From positions 1 to 64,000 of the forward strand of contig CAZWXS010000003.1 in NCBI GenBank assembly GCA_964638005.1: a stretch of DNA of 64,000 nucleotides, in the 5' to 3' direction. Below the pieces are notes generated by a model that was not told where the DNA came from, ran no database searches, and was given only the letters and a program-made list of their open reading frames with translations. Positions 1 through 8,398 of the stretch are shown here, piece by piece. Position numbers and translations under genes: made by a program. Positions within the stretch are counted from its first letter, which is position 1; each line of letters opens with the position of its first letter. The stretch is from JAAYYM01 sp964638005 (GTDB lineage: Bacteria; Bacillota; Clostridia; Lachnospirales; Lachnospiraceae).

Positions 1-116
1 CAGAAATACACAAAGCTATATTGATGATATATGTAAATTGTTTCGAAATATGAGACTGTAAATTGGAATTTACCCCGCCATGCACCTCGATTCCGCTGGC
101 GCTGCATCTCGGTCAC

Positions 117-199
117 GGGCTTCGCCCTATGAATAGAGACGAAGAAGCGTTTGCTTATGTGCGAGCACAACGCAAATGCTTCTTTGTCGCTATTCGCAT
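117..199. repeat. Long imperfect palindrome (possible interspersed repeat)
   Basis: The left arm 131-154 pairs with the right arm 172-195 over 24 positions: 21 Watson-Crick pairs, two G-U pairs and one mismatch. A small GTGC/GCAC hairpin lies at its tip, and a short GGGC/GCCC hairpin sits just outside at 117-127. The 12-base core GCTTCGCCCTAT (119-130) recurs inverted at 51624-51635 in another structured intergenic element. I see no convincing gene in 1-283. The open frame through this palindrome has no ribosome binding site and reads as an artefact of the repeat. Confidence 0.6.
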
Positions 200-283
200 G
201 GCTCATGGCCGGCGTGAACTTTTTGTTTACAGAGAAGAGGGGATTTGATAGAATGAACTGATAGTTAGGGAGAGTGGCGGAAG

Positions 284-1675
284 ATGAGTCAGGTTGTGAA
301 GAGAAAAGTGAAAATAGGTGCAGGGCTGGGGTTGTTGGTGACGGCTTTTATATGGGGCTTTGCATTTGTGGTCGTGAAGAATTCACTGGACTATGTATCA
401 CCGATTTATATGCTGGCGTTTCGGTTTTCGATTGCGGGGATTCTGTTATCGTTAGTATTTATGAAGAGAATGAGGAAGGTAACAAAGAAGATACTGGGAC
501 ATGGTGCTCTGGTTGGCTTCTTTTTATTTGCTGCTTATTGGCTGCAGACGATTGGTTGTGATTATACAACGGCAGGCAAGAATGCATTTTTGACAACGGT
601 CTATGTGGTAGTGGTGCCATTTTTGGCGTGGATTCTGCATAAGGGCAGACCGGATCGTTATTGTGTGGCGGCAGCATTTGTTGCAATTGCCGGAATTGGG
701 CTGCTGACCTTGGATGGGGATCTCAGTGTTAATATCGGAGATGCTCTGACATTGGTATGCGGGATTATGTTTGCTTTTCAGATTATCTATATTGATCAAT
801 ACACAGAGACGGATGATCCTGTACTGATAGCAGTCCTGCAGCTGATATTTGCGGCGGCGTATTCTTGGATCGCAGCGCTGGTGACAGGCGGCAGATTTCC
901 GATTGAAGCAGTACAGAATAGAGAAGTTATGGTTTCTATGCTTTATCTTGGACTGATGTCAACGATGATTGCGTTTCTGCTGCAGAATGTATGTCAGAAA
1001 TATTTGCGTCCGGCAACGGCCTCTTTACTGATGTCTACAGAATCGGTATTTGGAGTGCTGTGTTCTGTGATTTTCCTTGGTGAAATCATGAGCAATAAGA
1101 TGCTCATCGGATGTGCACTGATTTTCGGAGCGATTGTATTGAATGAGACAAAGCCCGGCAAGAACGGTCTATTTGCGAAGTTCTATCCGGATGAATATTT
1201 GGATTCGGCATATGAGATCGATTATGAAGCGCTTTATGCGGATGGGATTCGCGGATTGATATTTGATATTGATAATACGCTGGTTCCGCACGGAGCACCG
1301 GCTGATGAAAAAAGCATTGCATTGTTTGATCGTTTGAAGAAAATAGGATTTCGTATCCTGCTCCTGTCAAATAACAAAGAACCGCGTGTAAAGATGTTTA
1401 ACGACGCTGTTCGGGTGGAATATATATATAAGGCGAATAAGCCGAGTGCCGCCGGATACATCAGAGCAATGGAGCAGATGGAGTGTGATACGGATACGAC
1501 AGTCTTTATCGGAGATCAGCTCTTTACGGATGTATGGGGAGCCAAGAATGCAGGGATACGCAATATATTGGTAAAACCGATTCATCCGAAGGAAGAGATA
1601 CAGATTGTGCTGAAACGTATTTTGGAGCGTGTGGTATTACATTTTTATGAAAAGAGGATGCGTCAATGCAGATGA
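284..1675 (+). CDS. DMT/EamA transporter fused to YqeG-family HAD phosphatase
   Basis: This 463-residue protein has two parts. Residues about 10-287 are a ten-helix drug/metabolite transporter (two EamA repeats) in the plasma membrane. Residues about 297-463 are a complete YqeG-type HAD phosphatase on the cytoplasmic side, with the DIDNT nucleophile motif at 328-332, LLSNN, and GDQLFTD near the C-terminus. YqeG proteins normally start near the FYPDEY stretch, so the join is in frame with a linker of about ten residues. The ATG follows a GGGAG-like site. The stop overlaps the aroE start by 10 bases, so it probably heads the shikimate operon. The transported substrate and the phosphatase target cannot be read from the sequence. 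Confidence 0.9.
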   Translation: MSQVVKRKVKIGAGLGLLVTAFIWGFAFVVVKNSLDYVSPIYMLAFRFSIAGILLSLVFMKRMRKVTKKILGHGALVGFFLFAAYWLQTIGCDYTTAGKNAFLTTVYVVVVPFLAWILHKGRPDRYCVAAAFVAIAGIGLLTLDGDLSVNIGDALTLVCGIMFAFQIIYIDQYTETDDPVLIAVLQLIFAAAYSWIAALVTGGRFPIEAVQNREVMVSMLYLGLMSTMIAFLLQNVCQKYLRPATASLLMSTESVFGVLCSVIFLGEIMSNKMLIGCALIFGAIVLNETKPGKNGLFAKFYPDEYLDSAYEIDYEALYADGIRGLIFDIDNTLVPHGAPADEKSIALFDRLKKIGFRILLLSNNKEPRVKMFNDAVRVEYIYKANKPSAAGYIRAMEQMECDTDTTVFIGDQLFTDVWGAKNAGIRNILVKPIHPKEEIQIVLKRILERVVLHFYEKRMRQCR

Positions 1676-2565
1676 TAGGCGGAAACACACAGGTATATGG
1701 TATTGTCGGCAATCCTGTCAGACATACGATGTCTCCGAAGATACATAATTTTCTGGCGGAGCTTTTGGGACATGATCTGGTATATCTGCCGTTTGAAGTG
1801 AGCGGAGATGTCATGACGGCAGTCAGGGGGGCCTATGAACTCGGAATCCGAGGCATGAATGTGACGGTTCCCTATAAAAGTGCGGTTATCAGGGCTTTGG
1901 CAGAGGTGGATGCCGAGGCAGAGCGAATTGGTGCGGTGAATACGCTCGTTGGTACAGACGGTGGATATAAGGGATATAATACTGATGTTACGGGACTTAG
2001 ACGTGAACTGCAGGAAGAAGGGATTTCGATTTCGGGCGAGCGTGTCATCATACTCGGCGCAGGCGGAGCGGCAAGAGCCGCTGCGATGATGTGTGCGGCG
2101 GACGGAGCACGGGAAATCTATATATGGAACAGAAATAGAGAAAAAGCAGTTAATCTGGCAGAGGATGTGAAACACAATCTGTCAGCGGAAGATTCAACAG
2201 ATGCTTCGATAGGAACTGTTCAGGTGCAGGCGCTTGGAGACATGGAGTATGAGCAATTGTCTGATACAAAATACATTGCATTTCAGTGTACGCCGGTCGG
2301 ATTGTCACCACATACGGGAGAAGCAGTCATAGAGGATTCGAAATTTTACCGGCAATTAAAATATGCGGTGGATTTGATCTATATACCGAAACGGACACGT
2401 TATATGGAACTGGCGGAAGAAGCAGGAGTTTATGCTGTTAATGGGGCTAAGATGCTGATATACCAGGCGATTGCCGCATATGAATTATGGAATGATGTTG
2501 TACTTTCACAGGAGGTCATAGGACAGTTGTTTGCACATATGGTGCAGGAAGGACTGATTGAATGA
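1666..2565 (+). CDS. aroE: Shikimate dehydrogenase
   Basis: Catalyses NADPH-dependent reduction of 3-dehydroshikimate to shikimate in aromatic amino acid synthesis. The 299-residue product has the N-terminal substrate-binding motif NPVRHTMSP near residue 16, NVTVPYK near 65, NTDVTGL, and the glycine-rich nucleotide loop GAGGAARAA near 131. The length is slightly above the usual 270-290. It starts inside the end of the transporter/phosphatase gene and its stop overlaps the aroK start (ATGA), so translation is probably coupled. Confidence 0.95.
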   Translation: MQMIGGNTQVYGIVGNPVRHTMSPKIHNFLAELLGHDLVYLPFEVSGDVMTAVRGAYELGIRGMNVTVPYKSAVIRALAEVDAEAERIGAVNTLVGTDGGYKGYNTDVTGLRRELQEEGISISGERVIILGAGGAARAAAMMCAADGAREIYIWNRNREKAVNLAEDVKHNLSAEDSTDASIGTVQVQALGDMEYEQLSDTKYIAFQCTPVGLSPHTGEAVIEDSKFYRQLKYAVDLIYIPKRTRYMELAEEAGVYAVNGAKMLIYQAIAAYELWNDVVLSQEVIGQLFAHMVQEGLIE

Positions 2566-3065
2566 GTAATATCGTACTGATAGGGTTTATGGGCTCCGGC
2601 AAGACAACAGTCGGACAGCTGCTGGCACAGACGCTTGGATATACCTTTGCAGATACAGATCAGTTGATTGAAGCAGGAGAGTCGATGACGATTGCAGATA
2701 TCTTTGCGCAAAATGGGGAAGGATATTTCAGACAGCTGGAGACACTTGTGATGGAGAAAGTGTCCGGAACAATGGAACACACGGTTTTGTCAGTCGGCGG
2801 CGGACTGCCGATGACGGGCAATAATCACAAGTATTTGAAAAAGTGTGGGAAAGTGGTATACTTAAAGGTAAGCGAGCAGACGGTCATCAGCAGATTAAAG
2901 GGTGACACGGACAGGCCGCTGCTGTCAGGCGATGATGCGACAGAGATGATTTATAAGCTATTGGCACTTAGGGCACCGACTTACCAGATGCTTGCGGACA
3001 TTACGATCGAGACAGACCACATGACGGTGGAAGATATCGTGCGGGAGATCGTACGTTTATTTTAA
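2562..3065 (+). CDS. aroK: Shikimate kinase
   Basis: Phosphorylates shikimate at the 3-hydroxyl with ATP. The 167-residue length is typical. Visible motifs are the P-loop GFMGSGKTT at residues 7-15, the substrate-binding DTD motif near residue 32, the GEGYFRQLE segment and the GGGLP loop. The lid arginine lies in the DRPLL segment. It overlaps the aroE stop by four bases and aroQ follows after 18 bases, giving an aroE-aroK-aroQ run. Confidence 0.95.
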   Translation: MSNIVLIGFMGSGKTTVGQLLAQTLGYTFADTDQLIEAGESMTIADIFAQNGEGYFRQLETLVMEKVSGTMEHTVLSVGGGLPMTGNNHKYLKKCGKVVYLKVSEQTVISRLKGDTDRPLLSGDDATEMIYKLLALRAPTYQMLADITIETDHMTVEDIVREIVRLF

Positions 3066-3083
3066 AAGAAGGGAAGCGACATT

Positions 3084-3533
3084 ATGAAGGTTTTAGTAAT
3101 CAACGGTCCAAATTTGAATTTCTTGGGAATTCGCGAGGTTGATGTATACGGCAGAGAGGATTATGATTCGCTGTGCCAGATGATTGCAAAGAAGGGGGCA
3201 CAGGAGAATATATTGGTAGAGACATTCCAGAACAACTGTGAAGGTGCAATTATCGACAAGATTCAGGAAAGCTACTATGAGGAAGAAATAAAGGGTATTG
3301 TCATCAATCCGGGTGCATATGGTCACTACAGTTATGCCATCATGGATGCACTGAATTCGATTCCGACACCCAAGGTGGAGGTTCATATCTCGGATATTAC
3401 GGAACGTGCAGAGGAGTGGCGCCATAAGACTGTGACGGCAGCGGCATGCAACCTGCTGATTAAGGGGCATGGTTTCAACGGATATCTGGAGGCAATCGAC
3501 TGGCTGATCGATTACAATAAAAAAAGTTGTTGA
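3084..3533 (+). CDS. aroQ: Type II 3-dehydroquinate dehydratase
   Basis: Dehydrates 3-dehydroquinate to 3-dehydroshikimate, the step before AroE. The 149-residue protein fits the small dodecameric type II family. The N-terminal NGPNLNFLG motif, the VYG tyrosine segment, NPGAYGHYS with the catalytic histidine, and EVHISDI are all visible. Some usual family residues differ: NNCEG replaces NHEG-like, and HISDI replaces HLSNI. A ribosome binding site (AAGGGAAG) precedes the ATG. Cotranscription with aroK is likely. Confidence 0.93.
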   Translation: MKVLVINGPNLNFLGIREVDVYGREDYDSLCQMIAKKGAQENILVETFQNNCEGAIIDKIQESYYEEEIKGIVINPGAYGHYSYAIMDALNSIPTPKVEVHISDITERAEEWRHKTVTAAACNLLIKGHGFNGYLEAIDWLIDYNKKSC

Positions 3534-3601
3534 AATATGCGGTCATATAGTATAAACTAGTAAGGAATTATTAACGGAACGTATTAAGGAGGAATATCTA
3601 C

Positions 3602-4159
3602 ATGATATCAGCAGGCGATTTTAGAAATGGCTTGACGCTTGAAATGGATAATAATATTTATCAGATTATTGAGTTTCAACATGTTAAACCGGGCAAAGGT
3701 GCAGCTTTTGTCAGAACAAAGTTAAAGAATATTAAGAGTGGCGGTGTGGTTGAGAAGACCTTCAGACCTACAGAGAAGTTTCCGGCCGCACGTATTGATA
3801 GAAACGACATGCAGTATCTGTATGAAGACGGTGATCTGTACAACTTCATGAACATGGAGACATATGAGCAGATCGCACTCGATGCAGAGTCAGTAGGCGA
3901 TGCACTCAAGTTCGTCAAAGAGAATGAAATGGTTAAGGTATGTTCCCACAACGGAAATGTATTTGCCATTGAGCCTCCTTTGTTTGTAGAACTCGAGATT
4001 ACGGATACAGAGCCCGGCTTCAAGGGTGATACGGCACAGGGAGCAACAAAGCCCGCAGTTGTAGAGACAGGTGCGACAGTATATGTTCCTCTGTTCGTAG
4101 ACCAGCATGATGTGATCAAAATCGATACCAGAACGGGAGAGTATCTGTCCAGAGTATAG
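3602..4159 (+). CDS. efp: Translation elongation factor P
   Basis: EF-P binds ribosomes stalled at polyproline and stimulates peptide bond formation. The 185-residue length is standard, with an N-terminal KOW-like domain followed by two OB-fold domains. The loop PGKGAAFVRTK carries the conserved lysine at the tip of domain I. A strong AAGGAGG lies at 3586-3592, nine bases before the ATG. A TATAAA-like -10 near 3550 suggests it may have its own promoter after aroQ. A good terminator follows at 4197. The aroQ-efp adjacency is common in clostridia, where a pepP gene often sits between them; that gene is absent here. Confidence 0.97.
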   Translation: MISAGDFRNGLTLEMDNNIYQIIEFQHVKPGKGAAFVRTKLKNIKSGGVVEKTFRPTEKFPAARIDRNDMQYLYEDGDLYNFMNMETYEQIALDAESVGDALKFVKENEMVKVCSHNGNVFAIEPPLFVELEITDTEPGFKGDTAQGATKPAVVETGATVYVPLFVDQHDVIKIDTRTGEYLSRV

Positions 4160-4196
4160 CAGGACAGGACAACCGATATATCTTTCTTTGTGATGA

Positions 4197-4231
4197 CAAT
4201 AGGAAAGCAGGCCTTTCCTATTGTTTTTTTT
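4197..4231 (+). terminator. Intrinsic terminator after efp
   Basis: Stem arms 4197-4206 and 4214-4223 pair perfectly over ten bases, followed by a run of eight T at 4224-4231. Confidence 0.92.
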
Positions 4232-4318
4232 GTTGAATTGTGTGCCGCTTAGGTGTGCAGTGAAGTCCGAAACCGGCGTCAGGACCTTAAAACAACTACG
4301 AAAGGAAGGTATGAATTT

Positions 4319-5290
4319 ATGAAATATGAAGACTTTGCAGAGCAGGTTAAAAACAGCATTGCAGAATATATGGGAGATGCGGCGGAAGTCAAGGAGATGG
4401 TAGTTTTAAAGAATAATGCCGTCAGACTGCATGGAATTTCAGTCCTGCCACAGGAGGGGAATGTATCTCCGACAATTTATCTGGACGATTTTTTCAAAGA
4501 ATATGAGAAAGGAAAAGCATTTCACGATATTGTTGCGGAGATTATTGGCAGATATGAGAAGAGCAAGCCGAGCACTACTGTGAACATTGACTTTTTCACA
4601 GATTACAGCAAGGTTCGAAAGCGTGTCCTGTGTAAATTGGTCAGTTATGATAAGAATGTGGAACTGCTGGAGGATATTCCGCATGTGAGGTATCTGGATC
4701 TGGCAATCGTTTTTTATTGTATGATACTGCATGATGAAATCGGTCCGGCTACCATACTGGTGAATAACGGGCATATGGAGATGTGGAGTGTGACTGCGGA
4801 GGAGCTGTATCAGGCGGCAGAACAAAATACACGTAAGCTGCTTGGATTTCAGATCAAGGGAATCGAAGACATCATGACGGAAATGTTGATTCAGAGCCTG
4901 CAGGAGGAGTTGGAGCAGGTTTATGACGATGAATATCCGAGTGATGAAGATATCGCGGAATTTGCGGCCTGTATGCTGCACAGTGCAAGCGGACTGGACG
5001 GCAAGGTGCCGATGTATGTACTTTCCAACAGGGAAAAGATGAACGGTGCCGCATGTCTGCTGTATCGTGATGTTCTGTCTGATTTTGCGGATGAACTCAA
5101 TCAGGATCTTTTCATTATACCCAGCAGCATTCATGAGGTTATTTTAGTACCGACACATGAAAGTGTCGGGTATGAGCGATTGACGCAAATGGTTCAGGAA
5201 GTCAATGCGACGCAGGTAGAAGCGGATGAAATACTCGCAGACCATGTCTATTATTTTTCACGTGATCAACGTGAAGTTTTCAGCATGTAA
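4319..5290 (+). CDS. DUF5688 family protein
   Basis: A 323-residue soluble protein, rich in acidic residues and without signal peptide or membrane segment. It resembles the DUF5688 family that is repeated in many Lachnospiraceae genomes. No catalytic motif is evident and the function is unknown. The ATG at 4319 is preferred over an upstream GTG at 4253 because AAAGGAAGG lies just before it and the first residues (MKYEDFAEQV) look like a normal family start. It stands alone between the efp terminator and a tRNA promoter. Confidence 0.8.
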   Translation: MKYEDFAEQVKNSIAEYMGDAAEVKEMVVLKNNAVRLHGISVLPQEGNVSPTIYLDDFFKEYEKGKAFHDIVAEIIGRYEKSKPSTTVNIDFFTDYSKVRKRVLCKLVSYDKNVELLEDIPHVRYLDLAIVFYCMILHDEIGPATILVNNGHMEMWSVTAEELYQAAEQNTRKLLGFQIKGIEDIMTEMLIQSLQEELEQVYDDEYPSDEDIAEFAACMLHSASGLDGKVPMYVLSNREKMNGAACLLYRDVLSDFADELNQDLFIIPSSIHEVILVPTHESVGYERLTQMVQEVNATQVEADEILADHVYYFSRDQREVFSM

Positions 5291-5319
5291 CAATTTTGTA
5301 ATATTCACAATATTTTCAT

Positions 5320-5348
5320 TTGAATTTTTCCTTATGCTATGTTATCAT
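5320..5348 (+). promoter_or_regulatory. Promoter for tRNA-Arg
   Basis: TTGAAT at 5320-5325 and TATCAT at 5343-5348 are separated by 17 bases, about 38 bases before the tRNA. Confidence 0.65.
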
Positions 5349-5385
5349 TAAACATGTGCGAAATTGCAATATGGATTTCGCATAA

Positions 5386-5457
5386 GCACTCGTAGCTCAG
5401 GGGATAGAGCAGTGGTTTCCGGTGCCATGTGCGGGGGTTCGAATCCTCTCGGGTGCA
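5386..5457 (+). tRNA. tRNA-Arg (anticodon CCG)
   Basis: The sequence folds into a full cloverleaf. The acceptor arms 5386-5392 and 5450-5456 pair over seven bases with one G-U. The D-arm is GCTC/GAGC, the anticodon stem is GTGGT/GCCAT with loop TTCCGGT, and the T-arm carries TTCGAAT. Anticodon CCG reads the arginine codon CGG. The CCA end is not encoded. A short AGCCT/AGGCT hairpin with a weak T-run follows at about 5460-5475. Confidence 0.93.
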
Positions 5458-5551
5458 GAGCCTTACAGGCTTTAATAGAATCGTGTACATCGCAGATGTG
5501 CCGATTTAGGTAGTTATTTTGGACAAGTCATATGAAAGGATGTATTGTAAT

Positions 5552-6781
5552 ATGGGCATGACAAATAACGGGATAAAGGAGTTCTTTGCTAAGTATTATC
5601 GGTATTTTATCGTGGGCGGACTATTTATAGTGCTTGTCGTATTGCTGATTATATTTGCACTGAACGGTAAGAAGAAAACAGAAGAGACCGATACTGAAGC
5701 AACAGAGGCTGTTGCAGAGAGCGGTATTGAAGTTCCCGATGAAAAATACGAGATAGATGCATATCCGGCAGTCAATACATTGTTAGAGAATTATTGTTCT
5801 GCAAAGGCAGCGGGAGATGCGGAGGCAATGGCAGCTCTCAGCAGCTCTATGACAGAGGAAGAGAAGATCGTTGTTCAGGTGACGGCGCAGTACTATGACG
5901 GTTTCCAGAATTATGTGGTATATACGAAGCCGGGTCCAATTCCGAATTCTTATCTTGCGATCGTAGGATATGATATCAAGTTCAAAGATGTGGATACACT
6001 TGCACCGGCACTGACTTCAGTATATGTATGTACGAATGAATCGGGTGCATTGTATGTGAACAAAGAGATGGATCAGGAGACAGACGCGTACTTTAAGGCT
6101 TTAGCGGTACAGGATGATGTTGTCGAACTCTTGAAAGAGGTACAGACCAAGTATGACGATGCGGTTGCTTCAGATACGGCGTTAGCAACTATGACGAGTG
6201 GTCTTCAGGAAAAGATCAATCAGGAAGTGAAGACGGAAATGGCTGCTCGGGCTGCTGCCGCACAACCTGTGGAGGAAGCACCTGTAGAGGAAGAAGTTCC
6301 AAGTGTGATTACGGTGAAGGCAATTGATAAGGTCAACATCAGAAAGTCGGCAAGTACGGAATCAGATGCACTCGGAAAGGCTGAAATAGGAGATACATTT
6401 ACACAGATGGAGACTCTGGAGAACGGATGGAGCAAGATTGATTATAATGGAACCGAGGCTTATATTAAGACGGAGTTCTTGGAAGTTGTAGAGGGCGCAC
6501 CGACAACAGAGGGTGAGACGACAGAAGGCGAGACAGCTGCAGGCGAGACAACAGAGGGTGAAGGCGGAACGGATACATCCTCGGCTACTACAGCAACGAC
6601 TTCCGGCAAGGTGACGGTCAAGGAAACGGTCAATATCAGAGAGTCAGCGAGTGAAACCGGTAACAGACTGGGCGTGGCATATCGTGGAGAACAGTTTGAT
6701 CTGATTGAAAAATCGGGAGATTGGTGCAAGATAACCTATAAGGGACAGACGGCCTATGTAAAGGCTGACTTTGTTGAGTAA
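5552..6781 (+). CDS. Membrane-anchored protein with two bacterial SH3 domains
   Basis: The 409-residue product has a short cytoplasmic start, one membrane helix at about residues 17-38, and an extracellular part. After an alpha/beta region come two SH3b domains at about 250-315 and 350-409, each with the VNIRxSAS pattern. They are joined by a linker made of repeated threonine/glutamate-glycine units. Such domains usually bind peptidoglycan, so a cell-wall role is inferred. The ATG at 5552 is chosen because AAAGGA lies 11 bases upstream; a TTG start at 5519 lacks one. A terminator follows. Confidence 0.85.
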   Translation: MGMTNNGIKEFFAKYYRYFIVGGLFIVLVVLLIIFALNGKKKTEETDTEATEAVAESGIEVPDEKYEIDAYPAVNTLLENYCSAKAAGDAEAMAALSSSMTEEEKIVVQVTAQYYDGFQNYVVYTKPGPIPNSYLAIVGYDIKFKDVDTLAPALTSVYVCTNESGALYVNKEMDQETDAYFKALAVQDDVVELLKEVQTKYDDAVASDTALATMTSGLQEKINQEVKTEMAARAAAAQPVEEAPVEEEVPSVITVKAIDKVNIRKSASTESDALGKAEIGDTFTQMETLENGWSKIDYNGTEAYIKTEFLEVVEGAPTTEGETTEGETAAGETTEGEGGTDTSSATTATTSGKVTVKETVNIRESASETGNRLGVAYRGEQFDLIEKSGDWCKITYKGQTAYVKADFVE

Positions 6782-6801
6782 GATAAGATACTATACTATG
6801 T

Positions 6802-6833
6802 AAGGACCTGAAAGAGATTTTGGGTCCTTTTTT
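6802..6833 (+). terminator. Intrinsic terminator after SH3 gene
   Basis: AAGGACC (6802-6808) pairs with GGTCCTT (6823-6829), followed by T residues to 6833. Confidence 0.85.
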
Positions 6834-6921
6834 GTACTTTGTATTCTGAATTCAAATAGAATAATTAAAAGGGTATACGGACATAATGGAAGTATATTTC
6901 AGAATATGGAGGAACAGCAGG

Positions 6922-7353
6922 ATGACGCAGGCAGATCGAAATGTGTTGAGGGAAGTTGAAAAGGGAGCCAGGATGGGACTTACGGCGATTCAGACGATTG
7001 AGAATAAGGTTTATGATGACAGGCTATTGTTGGATCTGCATCGTCAGGCATTGAAGTATACGGAATATAAGGATCGTGCGAAGGGAATGCTGCAGGATGC
7101 AGGAGAACATCCGGGGCAGGTGAGTCCTGCCGGGACAGGAATGCTGAAGGCGGGTATCCATATGAATACCGCCCTGAATACGAGTACAAGCCATGTGGCA
7201 GAACTCGTGATACAGGGGAGTAACCGCGGGATTACCGATATGTGTAAGGCATTGAATCATAACGGTACCGCCGGAAAATATGCAATGGAAATTGCAAAGG
7301 AATTGATGGATTTTGAGGAAAAGAGCATAGAACGACTGAAGCAGTATCTGTAG
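6922..7353 (+). CDS. Small helical protein of unknown function, ferritin-like fold possible
   Basis: A 143-residue, mostly helical, soluble protein with no signal peptide. Heptad-like stretches at about residues 5-60 and 85-140 suggest a four-helix bundle, and histidine and glutamate residues are scattered among them. I do not recognise a named family, and a ferritin-like or DUF2383-like fold is only a guess. The start at 6922 follows GGAGGA at 6908-6913 with eight bases of spacing. An upstream ATG at 6886 has no comparable site. It stands alone between a terminator and a promoter. Confidence 0.7.
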   Translation: MTQADRNVLREVEKGARMGLTAIQTIENKVYDDRLLLDLHRQALKYTEYKDRAKGMLQDAGEHPGQVSPAGTGMLKAGIHMNTALNTSTSHVAELVIQGSNRGITDMCKALNHNGTAGKYAMEIAKELMDFEEKSIERLKQYL

Positions 7354-7354
7354 A

Positions 7355-7384
7355 TTTACAAAACCTTCTAATTCATGTTATACT
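7355..7384 (+). promoter_or_regulatory. Promoter for the DUF4190 gene
   Basis: TTTACA at 7355-7360 and TATACT at 7379-7384 with an 18-base spacer. The coding start lies 62 bases downstream. Confidence 0.7.
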
Positions 7385-7446
7385 TACCATTTTCAGTCTC
7401 ATATTGTATATAAGATGGGCACATTTTGATGAGGAGGAAATGGTAG

Positions 7447-8208
7447 ATGGATATGAATCCAGAAATGAAGCCGGTAGAAAATCAAGGAGAAAAAAATGGG
7501 TATGCGATAGCATCCATGGTGCTGGGTATCTGTTCCATTGTATTAGGTGTGTGTTTGGGCGGAATACTGGGTGTTCTGGGGATTATTTTTGGTATCATTG
7601 CTTTGTCCGGGAAACAGGGTAAGCAGGGATTTGCCATAGCAGGACTCGTAACGGCGGCAATCGGACTCCTGATATTTATCGGCTGTATTGTTTTCGCTGT
7701 AGCAGTCTATAAGGAAGAAGGAAACGTCTTTGGAGATACGATGCAGCGGATGATTGAAGATGCAGAGGCGGAAGCAAATGCAGCGGCACTTGATTGGTTA
7801 GAAGGAAATACATATATCAGTGGAGATGGTTCGGAGTTGATTCTGAATGAAGACGGAACCTTTGAATGGTATATGGAGGAAGGTGCCTATGATGATAACT
7901 GTGCATCCGGCTCTTACGAAGTATATTATCAGCAGGACGCGGAAGATTATATCGTGGATGAACTTACTGAGTATGGAGTTGAGCGGAGTGAACTTCAGGA
8001 TTACTATGAAATGAATGAGGGCAGTGAGTTCTATTCGAAGGATTGTTTCTGCATCATGGTTCTGAATAATGAAAGTATTGTTATGGATGGCGAAGAACAG
8101 ATCGAAGAAGCATTTGTGACTCCGTATATGGGATTTTATCTGAATGGATATTATGATGCGGCCAATATGAACAACGGTGAGCATGCATCATTTCAGCTTA
8201 AGGAATAG
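7447..8208 (+). CDS. DUF4190 domain membrane protein
   Basis: The 253-residue product begins with a short polar segment. Two glycine-rich membrane helices follow at about residues 18-53 and 58-85, in the DUF4190 pattern. An acidic, tyrosine-rich C-terminal domain of about 160 residues is predicted to lie outside the cell. No enzymatic motif is visible and the function is unknown. GAGGAGG at 7431-7437 precedes the ATG. It has its own promoter at 7355 and is followed directly by the gdhA promoter. Confidence 0.8.
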   Translation: MDMNPEMKPVENQGEKNGYAIASMVLGICSIVLGVCLGGILGVLGIIFGIIALSGKQGKQGFAIAGLVTAAIGLLIFIGCIVFAVAVYKEEGNVFGDTMQRMIEDAEAEANAAALDWLEGNTYISGDGSELILNEDGTFEWYMEEGAYDDNCASGSYEVYYQQDAEDYIVDELTEYGVERSELQDYYEMNEGSEFYSKDCFCIMVLNNESIVMDGEEQIEEAFVTPYMGFYLNGYYDAANMNNGEHASFQLKE

Positions 8209-8233
8209 AAAAGAAAAAAAATAAAAAAGGGGC

Positions 8234-8262
8234 TTGTCAATTTTGGCAAGACGTTATATAAT
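8234..8262 (+). promoter_or_regulatory. Near-consensus promoter upstream of gdhA
   Basis: TTGTCA (8234-8239), a 17-base spacer and a perfect TATAAT (8257-8262). Predicted start of transcription is near 8269, about 130 bases before the gdhA start codon. Confidence 0.85.
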
Positions 8263-8277
8263 CTGCATTAGGCAAAG

Positions 8278-8321
8278 GCGTCTACAGGCATAGTGTATCT
8301 ATGCCTATTGATGCTTTTTTT
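8278..8321 (+). terminator. Intrinsic terminator inside the gdhA leader
   Basis: AGGCATAG (8286-8293) pairs perfectly with CTATGCCT (8299-8306), and GCGTC/GATGC extends the stem below a small internal loop. Seven T residues follow. It lies between the promoter at 8234 and gdhA, so it could end a transcript of about 50 bases or act as an attenuator. Confidence 0.85.
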
Positions 8322-8351
8322 GTTAATACATATATCAAGATGTATTAACAA
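8320..8351. promoter_or_regulatory. 11-bp perfect inverted repeat before gdhA
   Basis: TTGTTAATACA (8320-8330) and TGTATTAACAA (8341-8351) are separated by ten bases. The left arm overlaps the T-run of the leader terminator. It could be an operator for a dimeric regulator or an alternative RNA hairpin that competes with the terminator. Confidence 0.6.
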
Positions 8352-8398
8352 GCGGGGAACAGATAACCAATATCATACCAAATTAGGAGGAACTAAAA

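Noticed and set aside
63..248. 61-codon frame at the window start
   Set aside because: It runs through the long palindrome, has no ribosome binding site and no family likeness.
1663..2175. 170-codon minus-strand frame opposite aroE
   Set aside because: Shadow of aroE; cysteine- and histidine-rich with no recognisable domain.
6490..6600. Short tandem repeat in the SH3 protein gene as a non-coding repeat array
   Set aside because: It is the threonine/glutamate-glycine linker of a coding gene, in frame throughout, and not a CRISPR or intergenic repeat.
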